Below are positions 55,968 through 64,000 of a stretch of 64,000 nt of DNA, piece by piece. The stretch comes from Chrysaora quinquecirrha (taxonomy: Eukaryota; Cnidaria; Scyphozoa; Semaeostomeae; Pelagiidae), in the NCBI GenBank assembly GCA_014526335.1, contig JACTAT010000043.1:83168-147167 (forward strand), given 5' to 3'. The notes under the pieces are model-generated. The model was not told the DNA's origin. It saw only the letters and a list, made by a program, of their open reading frames with translations, and searched no databases. Numbering within the stretch: the stretch's first letter is position 1; each line of letters starts with the position of its first letter. Position numbers and translations under genes: made by a program.

Positions 55968-56068
55968 GAGACGACCTGAAACGACCTGAAACGAGCTGAA
56001 ACCATCTGAAACCACCTGAAACGAGTCGTCAAATTTGGAATCGAGGCTGAAACGACCTGAGACGACCT
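55968..56068. repeat. 10-bp tandem repeat (GAAACGACCT)n
   Basis: About ten variants of GAAACGACCT, interrupted near 56030 by TCGTCAAATTTGG. Confidence 0.85.
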
Positions 56069-56239
56069 GCTATCTTAGCAACGAAGTGTTAAGGTCAAGG
56101 GATTTGTATTGTTCTTTACGCATTGTCGCATTCTTTTCTTATCACAATAGAAACACGTGTCAGTATCAAAGCGGTCGTCCTTTCATCAGACACCTAATTT
56201 TCTGCGAAAGACAGTCTATCCGACCATAAGGGGTCATTG

Positions 56240-56525
56240 GGCATGAGGGGTTATGATGATGGGCGGTTATCCGTGACAAGTACGGAGGTCTGGGTCCTAG
56301 TAATCATAGTAGTCTAGACACTAGTCACGTTTTCCTGTTTCCTTATAATTGTGTAGCTTAGCTTTTAGATTTATTCGTTTGTATTCGCTTTCTACGTTCG
56401 CTCTCGCGTTAACGTTCATGTTCATTCACGATTATTACGATGTTATTCTTAGTTAGATGTTTTGTATATATTTCATGAGGTTTTGTATATAGTTTTCAAC
56501 GTGTTGTCTCTTTCTACACTTCACA
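56240..56525 (+). mobile_element. probable 5' LTR of plus-strand BEL/Pao element
   Basis: The sequence ends CTTCACA immediately before a primer-site-like TTTTGGTGCCGTGACC, the usual LTR to primer-site junction of BEL/Pao elements. The start is uncertain because the partner LTR is not in the window. Confidence 0.5.
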
Positions 56526-56545
56526 TTTTGGTGCCGTGACCAGGA
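56526..56545 (+). promoter_or_regulatory. primer-binding site of BEL/Pao element
   Basis: TTTTGGTGCCGTGACCAGGA lies 40 bases upstream of the gag start and follows an LTR-type CA end. TGGTGCCGTGACC is a common primer-site form in this group. Confidence 0.65.
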
Positions 56546-56585
56546 TCAGAGTTATTGCCGTGGTTTTTTCAATTTTACGATCATC

Positions 56586-57995
56586 ATGCCGAGAACACAA
56601 TTGGAAAAACTAAAATCAGAAAGAAGGCAGCTTCGCCGAGCATTCACGAAGACGTACAACGATGCCTCAGGTATATTCAAAGAAAACGTTTTATCTGATG
56701 AAAGTATTTCACTCCTGAAATCAGCTGCTGCAGCTCTAAATGAACAATTTCGGGAATGTCAAGACTTAGATAAAGAAATTCGCCAAATCGCTCTCGAAGA
56801 GATTGAAAATGAAGAAGAATCAGACGTATTCTTCGACGAGGTAAACGAAGTGACGAACATCAACCGAGGTAAGATAAGTAGACTTAACTTTCATATCTCT
56901 GAGTTTGAAAGGAAAAACCCCGTATCTACCCCCGTATCAACGAGTCAAACTCAACCGTCAACCTCTACGTCCACCTTACGATCTAAATTACCCGACTTAC
57001 AACTGCCAACATTTGACGGCAAAATAACAGAGTGGAATGGTTTTTGGGAAAGATTTCAATCGCAAGTTGGTAGCTTATCAGACCTCCCTAAATCCTCCAA
57101 ATTCACGTATCTTATTGGCCAGTTGCGGGGAGAAGCATAAAAAACCGTTCAAGGCATAATTCCCTCGGAACAAAACTATTCAATTTTAGAAGAAACCTTG
57201 AAAGAAAATTTCGGTCACCCTAGACGTATTATCCGTGCTCACGTTCATAATATTTTGAAGATGCCAAAGCCAACGATAGCACCTTCAAGTTTAAGGCAAT
57301 TCTACAATTCCTTTATGGGAGATATTCGCTCTTTAGAAGCACTTAATATCGATGTTTCTGCATGTGCCCCCTTCATTATTCCGATCGTTGAAGAGAAATT
57401 GCCAGGGAAAGTCCGCAGTAAAATTGGCGACTCTGGTCAGGGTGTAAATTTTCTTTTAAAGCCGTTCATAGATAGCTTGAAAGATTACATTGCCCGAGAG
57501 GAACAAACGCAATCAGGGTTTTCCCAAACCACTCTGCCACCCCTGTCACGCTACGAAACATACGAGCCCAACGTTTCAAGTACAACCACGTTATCGACAA
57601 CTGCAAGCACACGTTGCCAACTTTGCAAAGGTCCCCACGCTACGTCACACTGCCCACTGTCCGCTAGTGAAAAATCGGTCACAGTTATTCGTCTCAAGTT
57701 ATGTCTTAACTGCTTGAACTCTGGCCATCGCGTTTCTAGTTGTAATGCAAAAGGACGCTGTGCAAAATGTAAGGGCAAACACCATACAAGTATTCATGGA
57801 ATCCGTATTCATACAAACGCTTCAAACACGATTTCTCAACGTAACACGCCAACGAATTCACAACCCCCGTCTCGTACGAACACGCACGCTGCTATTGTTA
57901 CGAATGACGCATCTAACGCTACGTCCGCTACGGAAACCGTTCCCACCGCTGATTCAACATCACAGTCTATCACGACAAATTGCGCTCCTTTGTAA
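56586..57995 (+). pseudogene. BEL/Pao Gag with DUF1759-type domain and zinc knuckles
   Basis: Starts MPRTQLEKLKSERRQLRRAF (coiled N-terminus). The capsid-like region includes LPDLQLPTFDGKITEWNGFW and ILEETLKENFGHPRRIIRAH, typical of the DUF1759 part of BEL/Pao Gag. Cysteine knuckles CQLCKGPHATSHC and CLNCLNSGHRVSSC with CAKCKGKHHTSIH follow near 57610-57800. Only one internal stop is seen (57138, GEA-stop-KTVQ), and the frame closes at 57993. The polyprotein probably continued into the protease. Confidence 0.9.
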
Positions 57996-58004
57996 AATGT
58001 AAAT

Positions 58005-58465
58005 ATCAATGATTTCTTAGATGATTGTCATTCTTTGTCGTCCTCGCATATCAACGATAAATCGTTTCATGACGCATTAAACGTTAATCGTGTTAATAAC
58101 TCTGTTGACTCTGTTGTTCACTCTTCGCCTCCTGAAAACATTCAGGATTCGCCTAAGGCCGCTGATCACGTGATCCTGCTTAAAACCGCAAAAGCTGTTG
58201 CTGTTGTTAACGATAAAAAATTAAACGCAAAAATCTTTTTCGACGAAGGCTCTCAGCGCAGCTACGTACGCACAGAATTCGCTAACCAATTGGGTTTAAC
58301 CCCCGAATCTTACGAACTTTTATCTGTTTCTGGTTTTGGTGGGACTGTTACGAAACAAAACTATAGCGTATCTACGATTGGATTAGAAACCCCGAATGGT
58401 GTCGAATTATTTAAAGTTTTAGTATCCGATGAAATTGTCAAACCTCTAAATCAAAGTGGTTACTT
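58005..58465 (+). pseudogene. BEL/Pao protease region, truncated
   Basis: AVAVVNDKKLNAKIFFDEGS and QRSYVRTEFANQLGL match the retropepsin-like DUF1758 domain of BEL/Pao, but the usual D-S/T-G triplet reads DEG. The domain runs to LVSDEIVKPLNQSG and is then replaced by the dispersed repeat that starts near 58465. Confidence 0.78.
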
Positions 58466-59158
58466 TGGTCTCAAAAATCTACGTGGAATGGTGGAATTGA
58501 ATGATTTATATGAAATACGCTTATTTTAGGATGTTTTGCCATAGAAAATACATCAAAATGCTCCTCGTAGTCTTCTGAACCTATTTAACTCATAATATTG
58601 CTAAAATATGCTAACATTTTCATGAAATTACCATCGCGATCAAAACAATTGAACCAAGACAGCTTCCAGACGCGAGTTTTTTGGATGAAAAATCTGTAAA
58701 ACATGGAGTGCTGGAGTGGAATGGAATGGTAAACTGGAATATGAAAATTAAGGGACATATGCGATATGTTGACAAAAATGTAACAAAATTTATACCAAAA
58801 TCTTCCTCTTGGTCTTCTGAATTGAAATAACAGTAAACTTTTAATAAATATTTTCGAAATAACCGTATTTTTGAGTATCAAGAAAACCCTGCCTTGTGGC
58901 ATCTTCCTTCAAATTTCAAGAATGCAGACAGTGGATGAAAGTCGAGCTGCCGGGCAGACATGTCGCAATTATCTCATTAATGTGAGTAAGACGTCTTGCG
59001 AACACTTGTAGCGTTTTCGACGGGGGGTTCGTACAGGGTCGTACAACAAAGGCTATATCAGGTCGGAATGCTTTGAATATTTATGTTGCATCACGAAAAT
59101 AATTGAGAACAATGTCTTGCACATAAACTCTATCAATTGAAATGCAAAGGCTTTTTTC
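58466..59158. repeat. family F3 repeat copy (inverse of 41940-42545)
   Basis: CGCTTATTTTAGGATGTTTT, CTTCTGAACCTATTTAACTC, AGCTTCCAGACGCGAG, ATCTGTAAAACATGGAGTGC, GTTGACAAAAATG and GACATGTCGCAATTATCTCA appear here in inverse order relative to 41940-42545. It terminates the plus-strand BEL element and abuts the LTR of the minus-strand one. Confidence 0.88.
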
Positions 59159-59696
59159 TGTGATCACGGGAAAAATACAGGGAATCGCCTTTGTGAACCT
59201 CGGACTAAAATATCAAAGATTTATTCAGTAACTCAAAAATAAGAATTCGACTCTTACTCAAATATCATAATTCATCCGAATTTCAACTCAACTTCTACGC
59301 AACTGAACAAGGTTAAAAAAGTACAATAATGTAAAGCTTACAACAAGGAAATACGTAATAAGGGCGTATAATACTATGAACCAATAAGATTAAACTAGGA
59401 AGATTTTTTAAGTACAATTTACGTAAATTCTTAGTTCTTTAAGGTACAAACAAGTTACTCATTTTCCGGAACCTCGTTCTCGATCGATTCTAATCGAGGT
59501 TCTTACGTACAACAATTCGAATAACAATAAGAAAAAAAAAATAGTATGATTAATAAAGTATACCGAACCTGTAGGCATAAGAATCAATGAACAAATCTAA
59601 ATAAGCATGTTTCTATTACAAGCACTGAGAATAACGATAAAATAAACAACAGTAAGGTTGAGCTGCGCAGTGCGAGATCGCGGGGTTTCCCCAACA
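59159..59696 (-). mobile_element. 3' LTR of minus-strand BEL/Pao element
   Basis: Read on minus it begins TGTTGGGGAAACCCCGCG right after a purine tract and ends near CCGTGATCACA, about 538 bp. The boundary on the low side is set by where similarity to the F3 repeat stops. The partner LTR lies beyond the window. Confidence 0.7.
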
Positions 59697-59709
59697 CTCC
59701 CCCCTCCTT
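59697..59709 (-). promoter_or_regulatory. polypurine tract
   Basis: AAGGAGGGGGGAG on minus, between the pol stop (59713) and the LTR start; the expected plus-strand primer site for reverse transcription. Confidence 0.75.
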
Positions 59710-59712
59710 GAC

Positions 59713-60790
59713 TCAAGCGGAGTCAAGCATAAGCCTGGACTTCCACCGCGCATCCCTGGCCGCAGCCCGGGTGGTAGGGCGTCTACCCTTGGGGCTCTCA
59801 CGCACCACACTTTCTCCACTCTTATTATCACACTCCTTACCTTTCCTCTCATCCTCACCTACGGTCATAGTAGCATTTTCAAAAGGGTAAAGTTTTTGCA
59901 GAGGTCTGCATAATATATCTGTCTTACTTTTACCTCCTTTACGCACCTTGGCGCCTCTAACTACACCATCCTTCCCAATAATCAATTCCTCAATTACTCC
60001 GACCTTCCACATTCCCCTTTTAACATTGTCTTCTTCAATCACCACGATGTCTCCAATTCGAATCTGTCTTTCTTCCTTCGACTCCATTTTATGTCTTTCT
60101 CTCAAACCTACAAGATATTCCCTATGCCACCTGTTCCAAAAGTGGCTTAATTTACGAGTTAAATACTCAAATCTTTTAGAAAGACTACATTCCTTATCAC
60201 TATCTCCGACACTGCAATCAAGCTGATCCGCTAAAGATGACAATCTTCTCCCAAACATTAAATGATATGGGGTTAATACTTCGACTCCTATTTCATCATA
60301 CTGATAAGTGAGCGGTCGTGAATTCAATGTGTTCTCAATTTCAGTAAGAACAGTCTGCAACTCATCGAATGAAAGCCTAGCGTTTCCTAGGACCTTTCTC
60401 AAGCATCTTTTGACCAGCCCTACCATTCGCTCGAACTGGCCTCCCCACCATGGGGACCTCTCCAGATTAAATTTCCAAGTTATCCGCTTAGACTCTAAAT
60501 ATTCCGCAACTTTCTGATCCTTAGATAGTTTATCCAGTAATTTCGCTGTCGATTTGAATGTCTTAGCATTGTCCGAAACAATTATAGAAGGTACACCTCT
60601 TCTTGAGCAAAATCGACGCAAACAACATACAAACGTAGACGTACTTAAATCATTCACAAGATCTAGATGCAGTGCTCTTGTGACACAGCAAGAAAACAAA
60701 GCAATATAACATTTTTTCATACCTTCCTTATCTTTGAAAAACAAGGGACCTGCAAAATCCACCCCAACATTGCTGAAGGGTGGAGCTTCT
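59713..60790 (-). CDS. BEL/Pao pol: integrase core and C-terminal DUF5641-type domain
   Basis: The frame (349 codons from the internal M at 60762) reads MDFAGPLFFKDKEG, then RALHLDLVNDLSTSTFVCCL, RRGVPSIIVSDNAKTFKSTA and WWGGQFERMVGLVKRCLRKV. These supply the DDE integrase residues: D in VDFAG, D in SDNAK, E in GQFERM. VLTEIENTLNSRPLTYQYDE and TPYHLMFGRRL follow, then the DUF5641-like end RIGDIVVIEEDNVKRGMWKV. It is separated from the upstream pol frame only by a one-base break near 60788-60792 in an A run, and is otherwise intact. Confidence 0.92.
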
Positions 60791-63372
60791 TTACTCTGAA
60801 TTCTGGTAAAGGGGCTGATGATGGAGAACCATACGATTTTCCTTCAAGTTTTCTGCAAATGAAGCAATCTTTTATTATCCTTTTAACATACTGTCTACCC
60901 TTTGTAACCCAAAATTTAGATCTTAATTCTGCAAGTGTTGATCTGAGTTTGCAATGATGCACTCTATCGTGACAATCTAATATGATCAAATTCGTAAATC
61001 TGTGATCTCTTGGTAATATTACTGGAAATTTCGACTCTATATCCAGATCTGAATTCTCTAATCTTCCGTGACACACAAGTATTCCGTTCACATCTTTAAC
61101 TCCAAGATTAATACGAGTTTTCGTAAAATCCTGTTCTTTCCTTAATGCATTTTGCGCATCCTTGATCCACATTTTCTCTGCCTGTTCTATCTCACACACA
61201 CTCAGGTTGTCTTTAATCATCTCTTCTTTCGCTCTTTTAAGCTTTAGATTGGCAATAAATCGTTTTACATATGCTGTGACTCTGAGAAGTCTTCCTAAGG
61301 TGCTGAACCTATTTATATCTATGAGATTACTTACAGTAGATACTCTTTCCGTTACTACACTCAATACATTAGCCTTCTTTTTCTCTTCACTCACATCATC
61401 TGACTCTGTCAAACATAAACTTTTTGGCCATTCTTCTTTTCCTTTTCTCAACCAATGTGGACCTTCCCACCAGATTTTACTGTCTCTAAGCTGACTTGCT
61501 GTTACACCCCTAGATCCTAGATCTGCCGGATTGTCTAAACCACCCACATGTCCCCAAGAATCCTTCTTAGACAAAGTCAAAATCTCGTTAACTCTATGCT
61601 GCACGAACTGCTTCCACTGTCCATTATTAAAGATCCAATATAACGCAGTCTTGCTATCTAGCCAGTATCTAACTAAGTCTATCTTTACTTGAGAACAGAG
61701 GGCATTATAAACAGTGTTCATTAATACTGCTAGAATTCTAGCCGACATTAGCTCTAATCTAGGTATTGAGAGACTTTTCAATGGCGCAACACGTGTCTTC
61801 GAGCATATCAGTTTGCTATAAATGCCTGTGGTGGTTTCATAAACCACATAGACAACTGCAGAGTATGCCTTCTTACTTGCATCTCCGAATCCATGCAGTT
61901 GACATGACAGTACTTCTCCTTCACTCTCATCGTACATACACCTAGGAATGGATATTTCTCCTACCTCTCCTAGATCCTGTAGCCATTTATCCCATATGGA
62001 TGCTTTGTCTTGTGGGAGTGGGTCATCCCATCCTAACTTGTCAATACATAATTCCTGAAATAGCACCTTGGCTGTGACTGCAACCGGACTCACTATTCCT
62101 TGCGGGTCGAATAATGAAGCAAGGGTACTAAGAATGCCTCGTTTGGTTGGATTACCACTTCCCTTCAACAATTTCTCGAAATTAAACTCTAGTTTATCAT
62201 TCTGGGTATCCCAGGTGATTCCTAATACCTTAGTTTTCTCTCCTGTTCCCTTAATATCTCCTAAGGTCTCTTTTGCATAAGATGAATTACCATCAAGGGT
62301 TGTTGGCTCATTACCCTTTCTATCACTCTCTCTTTCTAACTGATAAATTTTATCTCTCAACTTCTCATCATTCGTCTTCCATTTACGTAATCTGAATCCG
62401 CCAGCTTGCATTCTCTCTTTTGATTTGTTAAACAGATCATACGCTTCTTCCGAATTTACCGCTCCAGTGACAAGATCATCAACATAAAATCCTTTCTCTA
62501 ACTTGGATACAAACTCAGGATCAATTGGCTTAAATGTTTCGATATGATGCCTAAGTACAGCATTTAACAGGAATGGCGAGGAATTCACCCCAAACACTAC
62601 CCTGTTAAAACGGTAAACCACAATTTCAGGATTCTCTGCCTGAATATCCTTAACCCATAAAAATCTAAGATAATCTCTATCCTTGGGATCAATTTCTATG
62701 TTCAAAAAAGCTTTCTCGATATCTCCCACCAGCGCGATCCTATTCTCTCTAAACCTAAGCAGTATTTCAAATATCAAGGGTGTTAAGGACGGACCCACAT
62801 GCAAACAATCATTAAGGGAGGTTCCTGACTTTCTGGCTTTACAAGAAGCATCAAAAACAATTCTCACCTTTGTGGTTTCGGCCTCTTCCCTTACAACAGC
62901 TTGATGTGCAAGATAATGTTCCTTTCCTGCACTGTCTAGTTCCATTACTCTTTCAATAATACCAGATCCCACCTGCTCATTAATTATTTCATTGTATTTA
63001 TCAAGAATGGGAGGGTCTTTCTTAAGCTTCCTTAGCTGACTCTTCAATCTCATCAAACTAAGATCATAATTAGAGGGCAAATCACTATGTCCAACTTTCC
63101 AAGGCAAACCCACTTGGTATCTCTCTCCAGTATGAACAATATTATCAATAAGAGTTTCATGCACCTCATTCTCTTCTCTAATTCCTAGGCTATCCAAATC
63201 CCACAAGGCATGAACACTTTCTTCAATACTCTGCTTATCAGATTTTACAAGACTTGACACAAAATTCACATTAGAAGTATTTGAAGAACTCAACGTCTTA
63301 CCTGCCTTTAGAGGTCCAGATAGAACCCAACCAAGTGTTGTTCTGACTGCTATTGGCTCTTGTGGCCCCCCC
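60790..63372 (-). CDS. BEL/Pao pol: reverse transcriptase, RNase H and integrase zinc domain
   Basis: A 900-codon open frame (60717-63419). RT motifs: TTKVRIVFDASCKARKSGTS, GPSLTPLIFEILLRFRENRI, VGDIEKAFLNIEIDPKDRDY, and the catalytic YVDD in LEKGFYVDDLVTG. LSTLASLFDPQGIVSPVAVT is typical of BEL/Pao. The RNase H-like part has LHGFGDASKKAYSAVVYVVY, LICSKTRVAPLKSLSIPRLE and YWLDSKTALYWI. The integrase zinc domain has HDRVHHCKLRSTLAELRSKF and IKDCFICRK. The absence of stops over 2.6 kb indicates a young or intact element. Confidence 0.95.
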
Positions 63373-64000
63373 TCGTATTGTTTCCCCTTGCTGGAAATCC
63401 CAAATGAAATTAGATCCAATTAGAATGTCTACTTGTAATTCTTCCTCATTCTTGGATGCATCTGAAAAATAAACTTTGCACAAATGTTTATACTCATGTT
63501 TAATGACTTCAACATGCTCGTTATTGATTCCAGCAATCTCCTTAACAATAAAGCATTCAATCTTTACTGACTCACCACCTTTAACGGGAGCTAATGTAAA
63601 TTCTACAATATCTCTCATCTCTACCTCTGACTCTTTACTCCCAAATGCCTTGATTCCAAGACTCTCACTCCTAACTGCCCTTAAACCTAACCTATTGACA
63701 GCCTCAGCAGTAATAAAGGATTGATGACTTCCAGTGTCAAACAATACTCGCACTCGCCCCTCTTTCTTTCCATTCACATTTGCTAAGGCTGTTTGCAATG
63801 CCACTCTATCCCCAGAATAGGCACTACCGACCCAAGAGGTTGCATTAGGGTTTAGCGGTGGTTCCTGCGCATCCTTATTCGCATCTGGACCCTGTTGCGC
63901 GGGAGGGCTAGCCTTAACCTGATTGTTGCTGTTGCAAATAGAAAAATGATGCCTACTCTTACAATATTTACAACAACCTTTTGATCTACACTCAAAGGCT
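63366..64000 (-). CDS. BEL/Pao Gag end and aspartic protease (runs off window)
   Basis: At the window edge the minus reading has CKYCKSRHHFSIC, the last Gag zinc knuckle. It then passes through a proline-rich linker into VALQTALANVNGKKEGRVRV and LFDTGSHQSFITAEAVNRLG with the DTGS active site, then VDILIGSNFIWDFQQGETIR. A run of seven C (63366-63372 on plus) shifts the frame; one base fewer would join it to the next domain. The break may be a real +1 change or a homopolymer sequencing error. Compared with the plus-strand BEL copy (DEG), the catalytic triplet is intact here. Confidence 0.9.

Noticed and set aside
60667..60957. Plus-strand frames opposite the BEL pol gene (also 61162-61494, 62068-62280, 62683-62904, 63476-63724)
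   Set aside because: They are shadows of the well-supported minus-strand pol reading.

Overview
The window is repeat-dominated animal DNA. The evidence for a eukaryote is spliced genes with GT-AG introns, AT-rich intergenic sequence, microsatellites, and retrotransposons and DNA transposons of metazoan type (BEL/Pao, Gypsy, non-LTR, hAT, mariner, Harbinger, tyrosine-recombinase elements). The mix of BEL/Pao and Gypsy elements, hammerhead-type motifs and an abundant unclassified long-TIR element suggests an invertebrate. An anthozoan cnidarian such as a coral or anemone is my best guess, but this is inference. Almost every long open frame belongs to a mobile element. Only two short exons on the minus strand (38.1 and 42.7 kb) look like a host gene, a 3-hydroxyacyl-CoA dehydrogenase-like protein.

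Layout. 0-12.5 kb is non-coding repeat ground: a non-LTR reverse transcriptase scrap, a long-palindrome element, GAT/ATG microsatellites, a foldback element, a 109-bp satellite (eight units) and a 49-bp minisatellite with a higher-order period. 12.56-15.64 kb is a structurally complete hAT transposon with perfect 8-bp target duplications, 15-bp terminal inverted repeats and an uninterrupted two-exon transposase. 15.8-18.9 kb repeats the microsatellite-plus-foldback arrangement and ends in a tRNA-like unit and a LINE 3' end. 18.9-32.9 kb is one decayed Gypsy element whose LTRs lie about 13.6 kb apart because three elements have inserted into its pol gene: a minus-strand LINE, a mariner-derived element and a 5.9-kb element with about 655-bp inverted repeats and an unclassified degenerate protein. 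33.0-36.5 kb is an integrase-type DNA transposon bounded by arrays of TATTGCGCAATA palindromes.

36.5-45.7 kb holds the host exons in DNA rich in MITEs and foldback elements. 45.7-47.8 kb has LINE, Harbinger and BEL fragments. 48.0-53.1 kb contains a spliced but damaged superfamily-3 helicase gene on plus, convergent with a SANT/Myb frame and a Crypton-like tyrosine recombinase on minus, with a 345-bp tandem duplication between them. This is the best candidate for an undescribed system. 53.6-55.0 kb has a second mariner-derived copy in AT repeats and three hammerhead-ribozyme-type cores within 460 bp. 56.2-58.5 kb is the gag and protease half of a plus-strand BEL/Pao element, cut off by a dispersed repeat. 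59.2-64.0 kb is a nearly intact minus-strand BEL/Pao element, with only two single-base breaks seen in pol, that runs off the window edge.

All calls were made by eye from sequence and translations. No database search, alignment program or folding program was run, so boundaries not marked by a target duplication are approximate.
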